Part shown: positions 45,814 through 54,743 of the stretch, in pieces | How the letters are laid out: every line of letters starts with the position of its first letter | Position numbering within the stretch: the stretch's first letter is position 1 | Assembly (NCBI GenBank): GCA_013288945.1 | Contig: JABDAZ010000001.1 | Span: 26,001-90,000, forward strand | Reading direction: 5' to 3' | Length of the DNA stretch: 64,000 bases | Source of the DNA: Bacteroidota bacterium | Lineage (GTDB): Bacteria > Bacteroidota > Bacteroidia > Chitinophagales > Chitinophagaceae | Made by a program: the position numbers and the translations under genes | Notes under the pieces: model-generated | Database searches by the model: none | The model's input: the letters and a program-made list of their open reading frames with translations, nothing else | Told to the model about the DNA's origin: nothing

Positions 45814-46122
45814 ATGGAAGACAAATTTGTAACAAAGTTCGAATCAAAAGGATTGAAATATATATGCACTGTTACTTCTGAAACGCACGGACTGGATACT
45901 TTTTTCGTGGTTTCTTACAAAAGAAACGACGGAACTTCAGAAATTGTAAACCTTGAAATTGAAATGCTGGATGAAAATGACAACGGAACGCCGGTTTGGG
46001 TATTAAGGAATGAATGCGCGCCTGAAGGGGAAAATATTTCCGATGAATTTATTAACCTGATAGGCCAGAAAATAAATTTTTATTACGATTTGATGCTGTA
46101 TGGATCTTATACCAAACAATAA
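45814..46122 (+). CDS. Small hypothetical protein, tandem paralogue 1
   Basis: 102 residues, soluble, acidic, no signal peptide. Not recognised. It starts MEDKFVTKFESKGLKYICTV and ends SDEFINLIGQKINFYYDLML; the next gene encodes a diverged copy with matching ends, so the pair arose by tandem duplication. Its fold reads as alternating strands with a C-terminal helix. Confidence 0.65.
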   Translation: MEDKFVTKFESKGLKYICTVTSETHGLDTFFVVSYKRNDGTSEIVNLEIEMLDENDNGTPVWVLRNECAPEGENISDEFINLIGQKINFYYDLMLYGSYTKQ

Positions 46123-46168
46123 TTAATATGTGGCATACAATATGGAACTGTTAGTAATAAAAAAAATT

Positions 46169-46459
46169 ATGGAAGACAGTTTTGAAACGATTCTTTCAGT
46201 TGGAGAACAAAATTACCACGCATTAATAGCGTATAAAGAAACCGACACGGAATCATTTTATAAAATTTTATATAAAAAAGAACATTCTTCCGCAGAACCG
46301 GATGTTATTGAAATCAATTTTATAGTTGATAATAAAGACCAGGAAAAATCTGTATGGAAACAACGCGAAAATAATCCGTATTACAGAACTGATATAACGC
46401 CGGAATTTTTAGAATCAATCGGTCAAAAAATTGAAAATCATTTCGATTCAATTGCCTGA
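46169..46459 (+). CDS. Small hypothetical protein, tandem paralogue 2
   Basis: Diverged copy of the 45814 product: MEDSFETIL matches MEDKFVTKF, and TPEFLESIGQKIENHFDSIA matches the end of the first protein. I put the start at 46169 from this alignment (96 residues); ATG 46142 and GTG 46130 are longer in-frame options. Function unknown; the two genes are about 50 bases apart and probably co-transcribed. Confidence 0.6.
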   Translation: MEDSFETILSVGEQNYHALIAYKETDTESFYKILYKKEHSSAEPDVIEINFIVDNKDQEKSVWKQRENNPYYRTDITPEFLESIGQKIENHFDSIA

Positions 46460-46576
46460 TTTTTTGATAATAAAACGACAGTTTTTTTTTCAATTGCGCG
46501 TTATTAATGAGTTTACTGTTTGAATCTTTTTAAACAAAAAAGGGCAAAATCAAATTCTATTTCTTGCAAAAAATAA

Positions 46577-46610
46577 AACAGCAGCAAATAAATTGTTACT
46601 TGCTGCTGTT
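46577..46610 (-). terminator. Hairpin with T-rich tail, probable terminator
   Basis: Perfect 11-base stem AACAGCAGCAA (46577-46587) with TTGCTGCTGTT (46600-46610). On the minus strand it is followed by TTTATTTTTTGC. It stands alone in a gap of about 350 bases (46460-46812) in which I see no other feature, so its parent transcript is unclear. Confidence 0.5.
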
Positions 46611-46812
46611 GCTTAGATATATGGATCTAAAACGGATACTTACCATAATATCCGAAAATATCATGCCATTTAATTGTTTTTGCAGAATATACGGTGCGTT
46701 GTAGTAATCCGCGCAAATGCAGCATGGATAAGCACTATAGCCCATTATAATTCAATTTTCGGAATGGATTTTGCACTATGAGTTCATATTTTAATCCTAA
46801 AAAATCCAACAC

Positions 46813-46935
46813 ATGAAAACATTAATCCCTGTTACTGCTTCAAAATTAAACAAAGGAATTTCTTACACTATTGCTGTTATATTGGCGCTTTCGCTGGCAT
46901 TTACTTTAGGCTGCTGTGTATTATTAGTAAACTAG
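46813..46935 (+). CDS. Short membrane peptide of 40 residues
   Basis: ATG at 46813, stop at 46933-46935: MKTLIPVTASKLNKGISYTI followed by a hydrophobic helix AVILALSLAFTLGCCVLLVN. One membrane segment with a double Cys near its end. A strong rho-independent terminator begins 51 bases after the stop, which supports a real short transcript. No family recognised; it could be a small membrane regulator or a toxin-like peptide. Confidence 0.45.
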   Translation: MKTLIPVTASKLNKGISYTIAVILALSLAFTLGCCVLLVN

Positions 46936-46986
46936 TGGTTATTGCGCATTTGGAAATCTGTTATTTTCATAGAATAAGGTTTACAG

Positions 46987-47012
46987 AGCGGTTGTTTTTA
47001 CAACCGCTTTTT
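46987..47012 (+). terminator. Rho-independent terminator after the 40-residue peptide
   Basis: Stem AGCGGTTG (46987-46994) and CAACCGCT (47001-47008) with a six-base loop and then a T-run (five T counting the last stem base). The following 215 bases hold nothing I can identify. Confidence 0.8.
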
Positions 47013-47228
47013 CGTTTGAAGGTTCGTTCAAATTTCGCGTAACTTATTAATGTCGCAAGATTTGTACCTATCAAAATGATGAAACGGAAATTTCTACCTC
47101 AAAACGATTTGCTGAAGCGAAAGATTATTGAAATAATTGCTTGTTTATCCCATTAATGATAAAATCATTAATAAAATAAAAATGCCAGAATCGTATTGAA
47201 AAAGAAGTTTAATTCTTCCGTTTCCAAA

Positions 47229-47420
47229 TCATTTTTCTGAAGTGATTTTTGCAACCTGCACTTTTGCATGCGTATTAATATTGCCATGTTGCACAGCCGG
47301 ATGGTTGCACTGGCCAAGCGCATAATAAATTACAATAAAAACAAGGATGGTGCTAAAACAACCGCCGCCCAATTTTTTTGCTCCGTAACCTGCTATAAGT
47401 GCGCGTAACCAATTAGGCAT
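47229..47420 (-). CDS. Small membrane protein (63 residues)
   Basis: MPNWLRALIAGYGAKKLGGG, then a single hydrophobic helix CFSTILVFIVIYYALGQC and a polar C-terminus. Short proteins beginning with a Gly-rich amphipathic stretch and one helix are common in Bacteroidota, but I do not recognise a family. Codon use is normal for the window. Confidence 0.55.
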   Translation of the reverse strand: MPNWLRALIAGYGAKKLGGGCFSTILVFIVIYYALGQCNHPAVQHGNINTHAKVQVAKITSEK

Positions 47421-47498
47421 AAATTATTTTTTTGAATGATTAAAAGAAGATGCAAACATCTGAATTATTATACACAATATCATTAATAATTATTGAAC

Positions 47499-47525
47499 AA
47501 AAAAATCCCGGAAAACTCCGGGATT
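47499..47525 (-). terminator. Rho-independent terminator after the 47562 gene
   Basis: Perfect nine-base stem AATCCCGGA (47504-47512) and TCCGGGATT (47517-47525), loop AAAC, with a run of seven T on the minus strand. Located 37 bases after the stop of the minus-strand gene ending at 47562. Confidence 0.85.
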
Positions 47526-47561
47526 GTAGCAAATTATAATAATGTAAAATTGAACCTTATA

Positions 47562-47777
47562 TTATTTATCGGTTAAAATATTTCCTTTAAAAAACTGGTA
47601 AAAATTAGTAAGAATAACTATTTCAGAAAGCAGGTAAACGCTGTTGAGTATTGTTTTAAAAATATTTGCAGAAACGCCGTGGATTAAAATGTCGCCAAGG
47701 CTTTCTATTGATAAAAAAGTTATCGCAAGCGAAACGAAAAGGCAAACAAGTAAGGTGTTTAATAAATAAGTCTTCAT
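47562..47777 (-). CDS. Small two-helix membrane protein
   Basis: Start chosen at 47777 (MKTYLLNTLLVCLFVSLAIT, 71 residues); an upstream ATG at 47834 adds a basic, unlikely extension. Two hydrophobic segments (about 5-22 and 38-58) and a short polar tail FKGNILTDK. Not recognised. A good terminator follows, which supports it as a real gene. Confidence 0.6.
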   Translation of the reverse strand: MKTYLLNTLLVCLFVSLAITFLSIESLGDILIHGVSANIFKTILNSVYLLSEIVILTNFYQFFKGNILTDK

Positions 47778-47942
47778 AGGAAAATAGTAACGCGGAAAAA
47801 CGCAAAATCGTATAAAAGATTGCTTCATTAACAAAACCTGAATGACGTATAATTAATATCTTTTTCCGGTAAATCGCAAAGCATAAAAACTCCGTATATA
47901 AACCTTGTTGAAATAATTACTTTACTTATAAAATTTGCCATT

Positions 47943-48185
47943 ATGTTATTACTTAGTGTTCATTATTATTTTCTGTCATTATTTGCACCCGAACATTTAA
48001 TGCTGATTGCATTTGTGGTGCTGTTATTATTCGGAGGTAAAAAAATTCCGGATTTAATGCGTGGAATGGGAAAAGGCATCCGTGAGTTTAATGATGCAAA
48101 ATCCGGTATTCAAAAAGAAATTGAAGAAGGCATAAAAGAAAAAGAAAATACTGTAGCGCCAATTACCGCTGCGCCGCACGAATAA
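47943..48185 (+). CDS. tatA: Sec-independent protein translocase subunit TatA/TatE
   Basis: Twin-arginine translocase pore subunit, 80 residues. N-terminal membrane helix ([21 protein letters not shown]) with the invariant FGxKxxP-type turn, then an amphipathic helix ([21 protein letters not shown]) and an acidic tail. It forms the channel for folded Tat substrates; likely clients in this window include the 12634 isomerase, the 27879/28432 dehydrogenase pair and the 54744 oxidoreductase. TatC is not in the window. A perfect palindromic terminator follows. Confidence 0.95.
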   Translation: MLLLSVHYYFLSLFAPEHLMLIAFVVLLLFGGKKIPDLMRGMGKGIREFNDAKSGIQKEIEEGIKEKENTVAPITAAPHE

Positions 48186-48207
48186 ATATCGATTTTATAT
48201 AAAAATG

Positions 48208-48234
48208 AAGGCCACATTAATGTGGCCTTTTTTG
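48208..48234 (+). terminator. Rho-independent terminator after tatA
   Basis: Perfect 22-base palindrome (AAGGCCACATT / AATGTGGCCTT, 48208-48229) ending in a T-run. Confidence 0.85.
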
Positions 48235-48390
48235 TTGAGTAAATTTTTCAAATCGATTAATGGCTTTAAAAAATTTTAGTTTTTTAAACGGCGAAATTTT
48301 GTATTTGTTTATTGTAAAATAAAACATACTTTTTTTTCGGAACGCCCGTTAATAAAATAACGATTCAAATCTTTTTAAAACCATTGCTGT

Positions 48391-48912
48391 ATGAAAAACC
48401 TGATATTTTGCGCGGGCATTTTATGCCTTATAATTTTCTTTCCCCAAAATAATTACGCCCAACTATTTGACGCATCTGTAAAAAGCCAGAACGAATTTAA
48501 TTATGGTTCCGGCAATTCAACTTTTGAAAGTAATGTGCGCCTTAATGAAATTAATACACGGGCATTCCGCCATTTTTTAAAAAATTATCCGAAGGCAGAA
48601 AATGAAAAATGGTTTATTAATCCAAAAGGTTCGTGCGCTGTTTTTGAAAGTGATTCGGTGCTAAATAAAATTTTCTATAATAAAAAAGGCGTGTTTGTGC
48701 TTGCTATAAAATATTATAACGAATCCGGTTTAAATGAGATCTTGAAAAATATCGTACATACTTTTTTCCCTGCATATGCTACGAAAACCGTTGTTGAATT
48801 ATACGATGGCCGTCTTACTTCATATGAAATTTGCGTGGTTAATAATGAACAAACAAAAATGTTTGAAGTTAATAACAATGAAATTTCAAACGTGCGCGAG
48901 TTGAAAAATTAA
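48391..48912 (+). CDS. Exported PepSY-like hypothetical protein
   Basis: 173 residues with a signal peptide (MKNLIFCAGILCLIIFF, cleavage near NNYAQ). The mature part resembles the small beta-lactamase-inhibitor-like/PepSY-like proteins common in Bacteroidota (AFRHFLKNYPKAENEKWFI, FYNKKGVFVLAIKYYNESGL, TSYEICVVNNEQTKMFEV). Those proteins are of unknown function, and the match is by general pattern only. The ATG is preceded by AAAACCATTGCTGT, the same type of leader as in the sugar operons. Confidence 0.7.
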   Translation: MKNLIFCAGILCLIIFFPQNNYAQLFDASVKSQNEFNYGSGNSTFESNVRLNEINTRAFRHFLKNYPKAENEKWFINPKGSCAVFESDSVLNKIFYNKKGVFVLAIKYYNESGLNEILKNIVHTFFPAYATKTVVELYDGRLTSYEICVVNNEQTKMFEVNNNEISNVRELKN

Positions 48913-48946
48913 GCAAGAAAAAATAATAGTTTTCTTCTGAAAAACA

Positions 48947-49111
48947 TTAAGGATTCAACTTTTGCTTCAGCGCTTTTGGTAATTTTATCTGCGGATTTTT
49001 TGATAATAATAAACTAGCTTTGCCTGCAGTTTCTTTTTTTTCAATCCATCGCGTAAGCAAAATTTTTATACATTTATTTCTTTCGATTTTTTCTTCCACA
49101 CTTTTATCCAT
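48947..49111 (-). CDS. Possible short basic protein of 54 residues
   Basis: Minus-strand frame from ATG at 49111: MDKSVEEKIERNKCIKILLT, continuing RWIEKKETAGKASLLLSKNP and ending PKALKQKLNP. It is lysine-rich and helical, lies in a 505-base gap (48913-49417) with no overlapping gene, and has plausible codon use. No family is recognised and no terminator is seen. The rest of the gap shows nothing else. Confidence 0.35.
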   Translation of the reverse strand: MDKSVEEKIERNKCIKILLTRWIEKKETAGKASLLLSKNPQIKLPKALKQKLNP

Positions 49112-49417
49112 ACTTGTAAGTTTAGTTTTTGTGGCAGATAATCAACATTAATAAATAGTGATTTTTTACACATTAATGAAAGTCACTTATAAAAATTTCA
49201 GGCTGGTATTATGATATGTTGGCGGTAACATTTATTATTTATTTTTTACTGTTTCTCCATTAATTTTTCTGACGAAAAAAATCGTGTATTAAATATTTTC
49301 GCCACTAATTGCAAATACTAGTTTGTGATCATTATCACAGTTAATAAATATTCTTCCTCGCTCGATAGCTTTTTTTCTCAGGTTTTGCGTTCTTGTAAAA
49401 AATAAAAATTCAATATT

Positions 49418-50584
49418 ATGATAATTGCAGAATTACCTGCGGATGAAGAACTTCGTCAACTGGAACTTGCTTCTTATAATATTCTTGATACCCAACCGGA
49501 AGACGATTTTAATGATTTGGTTGATCTTGCTTCGCAGATGTGTAATACGCCTATTTCGCTGATAACTTTATTGGATAATGACCGGCAATGGTTTAAAGCA
49601 AAAAAAGGGTTGAAGGCAGAAAGTACAGAAAAACATATTTCGTTTTGCTCGCACGCTATTTTACAAAATGATATTTTTAATGTGGAAGATGCCACAAAAG
49701 ATGAACGCTTTCACGATAATCCGCTTGTAACGGGCGATTTAAATATCCGCTTTTATGCAGGCGCGCCAATTATTTCGAATGGATTTAAACTCGGTACAAT
49801 TTGCATTATAGATACTAAACCAAAAATACTTACTGCAAAAGAAGAAAATGTGCTGCGGATTTTATCTGCTCAGGTTACTAAACTTTTGGAGTTGCGCTTA
49901 AAAAATAAATTGATAAGAGATCGCGCCCATGCGATTATTGATTCTAAAAGTAAAACTGTTCACCGTTTCATAGAAAAATCAGAAGACAATAATAAATTAA
50001 TTGCCGGCAACCTGCATGAAGATTTGGCGCAAACCGTGGCTTCATGCATTCTTAATCTTGATATTGCACTTACTGTTGATGCACAAAGAACTTTGCTGAT
50101 TGAGCAAACAAAAGAAGAACTGAAACAGGTTTTAAATAAAATGCGCGATTTGTCGAATGCTATTATTCCGTCAGCGATTAATCATTTAACAACTGATAAT
50201 GTAATTGAAGATCATATTAATAAGATAAAAAGAAATTTCCCTTTTAAAATCAATTTTTTAACCAGCATTAATAACCAAAATACAAACCGGAATACTTCAC
50301 TGGTTGCCGTTCGTGTGATAGAAAAATGGCTGGAAATACTTGGCCTACGCAAAGGAATTTCGAAAGTGATAATAAAAATAAACACCAACGAAAATTTTGA
50401 ACTGAGTATTGAAGACGATGGCCCGCAACTGAGTTTTGAAGTATTAAAGAAGGAAGTATTTGATAATCTTATTTACGAAAGGTTGAATGCGATTAATGGC
50501 AAAATTGATTTATCCGTTTCGCTGGCGGGAAAAAATATTCTGAAAGCAATAATGCCCTTAACGGAAATTGCAGAAGTTGTTTAA
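49418..50584 (+). CDS. GAF-domain sensor histidine kinase-like protein
   Basis: 388 residues, cytoplasmic. N-terminal GAF domain (about 20-165) of the type LASYNILDTQPEDDFNDLVDLA ... WFKAKKGL ... HISFCSHAIL, then a dimerisation segment with a HisKA_3-like NLHEDLAQTVASCIL and a degenerate HATPase part (KVIIKINTNENFELSIEDDG). The ATP-lid Gly-rich motifs are weak, so kinase activity is doubtful. No partner regulator is adjacent; a bidirectional terminator separates it from the tRNA. Confidence 0.85.
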   Translation: MIIAELPADEELRQLELASYNILDTQPEDDFNDLVDLASQMCNTPISLITLLDNDRQWFKAKKGLKAESTEKHISFCSHAILQNDIFNVEDATKDERFHDNPLVTGDLNIRFYAGAPIISNGFKLGTICIIDTKPKILTAKEENVLRILSAQVTKLLELRLKNKLIRDRAHAIIDSKSKTVHRFIEKSEDNNKLIAGNLHEDLAQTVASCILNLDIALTVDAQRTLLIEQTKEELKQVLNKMRDLSNAIIPSAINHLTTDNVIEDHINKIKRNFPFKINFLTSINNQNTNRNTSLVAVRVIEKWLEILGLRKGISKVIIKINTNENFELSIEDDGPQLSFEVLKKEVFDNLIYERLNAINGKIDLSVSLAGKNILKAIMPLTEIAEVV

Positions 50585-50620
50585 AAAAAAAATGGTTGCA
50601 TTTCTGCAACCATTTTTTTT
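50583..50620. terminator. Bidirectional terminator between the GAF kinase and tRNA-Glu
   Basis: Stem AATGGTTGCA (50591-50600) and TGCAACCATT (50605-50614), loop TTTC, with an A-run on the left and a T-run on the right. It can stop both the plus-strand kinase gene and the minus-strand tRNA gene. Confidence 0.8.
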
Positions 50621-50640
50621 GATGTAGAAGTTGAGTGTTG

Positions 50641-50712
50641 TACCGCGTAGGGGAATCGAACCCCTCATTCGTCCGTGAAAGGGACGCGTCTTAACCGATT
50701 GACCAACGCGGC
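50641..50712 (-). tRNA. tRNA-Glu (anticodon TTC)
   Basis: 72 bases folding into a normal cloverleaf: acceptor GCCGCGT/ACGCGGT with a G-T end pair and discriminator A, anticodon stem CGTCC/GGACG with loop CTTTCAC (anticodon TTC), and T-arm GGGG/CCCC around TTCGATT. The 3' CCA is not encoded and must be added. Confidence 0.95.
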
Positions 50713-50959
50713 GTTTTTCTCTGTTGCCTTCGCAAACTTTTCTGCGAAAGGAGTGCAAAGATATAGGCATGGGCAAAATCTGCCAAACTTTTTTGAAAAC
50801 TCTTTTTTGGAACTGTTTAATTGAAATACATATGCCGCAGTGTGCGACGCAACCGCTGCTTAATTGGAATGCGAAAGATGGTAACCAAAAAATTACATTT
50901 AAAACGCTTAATAATTGTAACTTTGCATCCTTAAATTTAAAAATTTAAATTAAAAAGCT

Positions 50960-51973
50960 ATGAGCACAGTTAAAGTTGCTATTAATGGTTTTGGCCGCAT
51001 CGGGCGTTTGGTTTACCGCCAGATTTATAAAATGGAAGGTATTGATGTAGTTGCAATCAATGATTTAACCAGCCCGGCCGTGCTGGCCCATTTGTTGAAA
51101 TACGACAGTGCGCAGGGACGTTTTGATGCTGATGTAAAAGCTACGGAAGATTCAATAACTGTTAATGGAGATGTTGTAAAAATATATGCGCAAAAAGATC
51201 CTGCACAAATTCCATGGGGCGCACATGAAGTGGATGTGGTAATTGAAAGCACTGGTTTTTTTACCGATAAAGATAAAGCTGCCGCGCATTTGAAAGCTGG
51301 CGCAAAAAGAGTTGTTATTTCTGCACCTGCAACCGGTGAATTAAAAACAGTGGTTTTTAATGTAAACCATAATATACTTGATGGAAGTGAAACAATTATT
51401 TCATGCGCATCTTGTACTACCAATTGCCTGGCACCGATGGCAAAAGTGTTGAATGATACTTATGGAATTGTTTCTGGTATTATGACAACTATCCACGCTT
51501 ACACAAATGATCAAAACACATTGGATGCACCACATCCAAAAGGTGATTTGCGCCGTGCGAGAGCTGCTGCTGCGAACATTGTTCCCAATTCAACAGGCGC
51601 TGCAAAAGCAATTGGTTTGGTATTGCCAGAATTAAAAGGCAAGTTAGATGGAAGCGCACAGCGTGTTCCGGTTATTACGGGTTCATTAACAGAACTGGTA
51701 AGCGTGTTAAGTAAAAAAGTTACTATTGAAGAAATAAATGCGAAGATGAAAGCATCTGCAAACGAAAGTTTCGGATACAATGAAGATGAAATTGTGAGCA
51801 GCGATATTATCGGTTCACATTTCGGTTCTTTATTTGATGCAACGCAAACAAAAGTATTAACGGTAGGAGATACGCAATTGGTAAAAACAGTTAGCTGGTA
51901 TGACAATGAAATGAGCTATGTAAGCCAGCTCGTTCGTACAGTTCATTACTTTGCGAAATTAATTTCTAAATAA
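50960..51973 (+). CDS. gapA: Glyceraldehyde-3-phosphate dehydrogenase, type I
   Basis: Glycolytic NAD-dependent enzyme of 337 residues, phosphorylating glyceraldehyde 3-phosphate. NAD-binding [16 protein letters not shown]-selective Asp34 in INDLTSP, catalytic Cys152 in [12 protein letters not shown] and the usual SWYDNEMSY at the end. Length and residues are standard. A strong terminator follows, yet pgk lies only 750 bases on, separated by a methyltransferase gene. Confidence 0.97.
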   Translation: MSTVKVAINGFGRIGRLVYRQIYKMEGIDVVAINDLTSPAVLAHLLKYDSAQGRFDADVKATEDSITVNGDVVKIYAQKDPAQIPWGAHEVDVVIESTGFFTDKDKAAAHLKAGAKRVVISAPATGELKTVVFNVNHNILDGSETIISCASCTTNCLAPMAKVLNDTYGIVSGIMTTIHAYTNDQNTLDAPHPKGDLRRARAAAANIVPNSTGAAKAIGLVLPELKGKLDGSAQRVPVITGSLTELVSVLSKKVTIEEINAKMKASANESFGYNEDEIVSSDIIGSHFGSLFDATQTKVLTVGDTQLVKTVSWYDNEMSYVSQLVRTVHYFAKLISK

Positions 51974-51982
51974 ATTTTTATC

Positions 51983-52010
51983 AGCGGAACCAATTTGGTT
52001 CCGCTTTTTT
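51983..52010 (+). terminator. Rho-independent terminator after gapA
   Basis: Inverted repeat AGCGGAACC (51983-51991) / GGTTCCGCT (51997-52005) with loop AATTT and a run of six T ending at 52010, only 12 bases before the next start codon. Confidence 0.85.
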
Positions 52011-52021
52011 AATTTTTTGTT

Positions 52022-52714
52022 TTGATAAAAACCATCCCAACCTGGAAGCGCCGCTGGTTTATTGCAAAACGCATTGCTTACAAAAAATTTCTCCAATTAT
52101 TTGGCGGCATTAATAAAAATTTTCAGCCCGAAGAAAAATTTTTTATTAAAAAAGGTTATCACCACACTTCTTCAGTTATTGATTTCGACGATACTTCCAA
52201 TACCGATGTATGGCAAAAAGAAGTTTACCTTCTTGCAAAAAATATTTTGGAAAAAAATAATTACACATCTGTAATTGACGTTGGTTGCGGCTCAGCGTAT
52301 AAACTTGTTCATTATCTCGGTTTGTTCAAAACAATTGGCGTGGAAGTTGAAAATACATGCAACTGGCTCAAACAAAATTATCCTGAACGCGAATGGTTGC
52401 AGTTTGATAAAACAGATCCGGAAACATTAGAAGCTGATTTAATTGTTTGTTCAGACGTTATCGAGCACATTAATAACCCGGATTTATTAATAAAATTTTT
52501 GGGCAAAATAAAATCAAAAGAAATTATTATCAGCACGCCAGAACGCAATGCTGTAGCGGGTATTAATGATTATGGCCCGCCGGAAAACCTTTCACATTTC
52601 CGGGAGTGGAATGCGGAAGAATTTAAAAATTACATCTCTCAATATTTTGTTATAGAAGAGCAACGTATCTTTAATGACAAGTCAGTTACACAAGTTATTA
52701 TCTGCAAAAAATAA
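52022..52714 (+). CDS. Class I SAM-dependent methyltransferase (TTG start)
   Basis: 230 residues. Rossmann methyltransferase with motif I SVIDVGCGSAYKLVHYLG, and ADLIVCSDVIEHINNPDLLI as the acidic/post-motif segment. Substrate unknown; the N-terminus (TIPTWKRRWFIAKRIAYKKFL) is basic. The start must be TTG at 52022: an in-frame stop lies at 52010-52012 and the whole protein has no internal Met. The start is 12 bases downstream of the gapA terminator, so its promoter or read-through is unclear. pgk follows after six bases. Confidence 0.85.
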   Translation: MIKTIPTWKRRWFIAKRIAYKKFLQLFGGINKNFQPEEKFFIKKGYHHTSSVIDFDDTSNTDVWQKEVYLLAKNILEKNNYTSVIDVGCGSAYKLVHYLGLFKTIGVEVENTCNWLKQNYPEREWLQFDKTDPETLEADLIVCSDVIEHINNPDLLIKFLGKIKSKEIIISTPERNAVAGINDYGPPENLSHFREWNAEEFKNYISQYFVIEEQRIFNDKSVTQVIICKK

Positions 52715-52720
52715 TTTTTT

Positions 52721-53917
52721 ATGAGTAAGTTTTCTGATCACAATTTCGCTGGTGAAAAAGTTTTGGTAAGAGTTGATTTTAATGTGCCGCTAAATGATAA
52801 GTTTGAAATTACGGATGACACAAGAATGACTGCAACTGTTCCAACAATAAAAAAAATATTGAGTGATGGTGGAAGTGCAATATTAATGTCTCATTTGGGA
52901 AGGCCAAAAGGCGGACCGGAAGATAAATTTTCATTAAAACATTTGGTAAAACATTTGAGTGAATTGCTCAACGGCGCGCCCGTTTTATTTGCCAATGATT
53001 GCATTGGCGAACAAGCATATTTAACAGCAAGCATGCTTAAGCCTGGCGAAGTTTTATTGCTGGAAAATTTACGTTTTTATAAAGAAGAAGAAAAAGGCGA
53101 TGAAGCATTTGCGCAAAAATTATCTAAGCTCGGCGATGTGTATGTGAACGATGCATTTGGAACAGCGCACCGCGCTCATGCATCCACTGCGGTGATTGCA
53201 AAATTTTTTCCTGCGGATAAAAAAATGTTTGGTTTATTAATGAATGCCGAAGTTGCGAGTGCAGAAAAAGTAATGCATGAATCGCAAAAACCATTCGTTG
53301 CAATTATAGGCGGGGCAAAGGTTTCAGATAAAATATTAATAATAGAAAATTTGCTGGAACGTGCCACTGATATTATTATCGGCGGCGGAATGGCGTACAC
53401 TTTTATGAAAGCCGAAGGCGGAAAAATCGGCAACTCATTATGCGAAAATGATCGCGTGCAAACTGCACTCGAACTGTTGGATAAAGCAAGTAAAAAAGGT
53501 GTTTGTATTCATCTTCCATCTGATTCGATCATTGCTGATAAATTTGACGCAAATGCAAATACGTCAAACGCACCAAGCAATAATATTCCCGATGGGTGGA
53601 TGGGTTTGGATATTGGTGAAAATGCAATTGAACAATTTACCAACGTAATAAAAAAATCGAAAACAATTTTATGGAATGGCCCGATGGGCGTTTTTGAAAT
53701 GCAAAAATTTCAGCACGGAACAAAAGCGATTGCAACGGCAATTGCTGCCGCCACGCAAAATGGTGCATTCAGTTTAGTTGGCGGCGGTGACAGTGTTGCA
53801 GCTGTTAATCAATTCGGTTTTGCAGATAAAGTAAGTTATGTATCAACCGGCGGCGGCGCATTGTTAGAATATTTTGAAGGAAAAGTTTTGCCAGGTATTG
53901 CTGCTATTAAAGAATAA
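52721..53917 (+). CDS. pgk: Phosphoglycerate kinase
   Basis: Glycolytic kinase of 398 residues making ATP from 1,3-bisphosphoglycerate. Substrate residues in [20 protein letters not shown] and [13 protein letters not shown], hinge and nucleotide site in GGAKVSDKI and WNGPMGVFE, and the final GGGDSVAAV and [10 protein letters not shown] loops. Full length. Starts six bases after the methyltransferase stop, implying co-transcription. Confidence 0.97.
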   Translation: MSKFSDHNFAGEKVLVRVDFNVPLNDKFEITDDTRMTATVPTIKKILSDGGSAILMSHLGRPKGGPEDKFSLKHLVKHLSELLNGAPVLFANDCIGEQAYLTASMLKPGEVLLLENLRFYKEEEKGDEAFAQKLSKLGDVYVNDAFGTAHRAHASTAVIAKFFPADKKMFGLLMNAEVASAEKVMHESQKPFVAIIGGAKVSDKILIIENLLERATDIIIGGGMAYTFMKAEGGKIGNSLCENDRVQTALELLDKASKKGVCIHLPSDSIIADKFDANANTSNAPSNNIPDGWMGLDIGENAIEQFTNVIKKSKTILWNGPMGVFEMQKFQHGTKAIATAIAAATQNGAFSLVGGGDSVAAVNQFGFADKVSYVSTGGGALLEYFEGKVLPGIAAIKE

Positions 53918-53929
53918 AAATTTCTTTTT

Positions 53930-54604
53930 ATGAAAAATAAAAAACTAGTTTGTTTTTATTTATTAATAAACACTTTTCTTTTTTTCAATAATAGCATTGC
54001 GCAACTTCCTGTTCGCAATGAACCACATCATAAAATTGTTTTAGAAAATGATTATGTGCGGATTTTAGATGTGCACATTAATGAACATGATACCACATTA
54101 ACACATATTCATGCCGCAGCTTCTGTAATGGTTTTTCTTTCCAACTCAACTATCGGAACACAAATTATTGCCGAAAAACCAGTTATTAATGATGTAAAAG
54201 CTGGCGCAACAAGTTATGCGGCATACGATGAAAAACCCATTAAACACAGGGTATGGAATCAAGGCAAATCCCCATTTCATGTCATGGATATTGAGTTGGT
54301 AAAACAAAAACCGGCTAATGATAGCTGCGCATTAATAAATGAAGACGGTATAAAATTTCAGTGGTCAAAAAAATTAGTGTGCGTTTATAACATTGACATC
54401 TCTTCAGGCAAACAATACAATGTTTTAAAATCAAACTGCGCACATTTATTAATAGATGTTTCAGGGATGATTGCAACTGCATCTTCAGGCAGTGTTCATA
54501 CAATTAAAGCTGGAAATTTTCTTTTCTTTCCGCCACAAAATGATATTCAAATCGCTTCTAATACTAAAGAAAATGCGAATTGTGTTTTGCTGGAGTTGAA
54601 ATAA
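53930..54604 (+). CDS. Exported cupin-like protein
   Basis: 224 residues with a signal peptide (LVCFYLLINTFLFFNNSIAQ). Two cupin-like halves: the first with VLENDYVRILDVHINEHDTTLTHIH (His residues resembling a metal site), the second ending SVHTIKAGNFLFFPPQND. A periplasmic bicupin of unknown function. Starts 12 bases after pgk, so probably co-transcribed. Confidence 0.75.
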   Translation: MKNKKLVCFYLLINTFLFFNNSIAQLPVRNEPHHKIVLENDYVRILDVHINEHDTTLTHIHAAASVMVFLSNSTIGTQIIAEKPVINDVKAGATSYAAYDEKPIKHRVWNQGKSPFHVMDIELVKQKPANDSCALINEDGIKFQWSKKLVCVYNIDISSGKQYNVLKSNCAHLLIDVSGMIATASSGSVHTIKAGNFLFFPPQNDIQIASNTKENANCVLLELK

Positions 54605-54743
54605 TGACTTTACAGTAAGGCACAAAGTTTAAGCAAACAAGACACAAGAAATAATCACTTGAAAATGTATTTAATCATTTTTGATTTTGTTTTTTTAAAA
54701 TCTTGAATCTTGTGCCTTGAACCTTGTTCCTTGTAGTCTTAAA

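Noticed and set aside
50621..50640. GATGTAG followed by GTTGAGTGTTG next to the tRNA, similar to the operator units
   Set aside because: Only one good unit, no second pair at 53 bases and no promoter box at the expected distance; likely chance.
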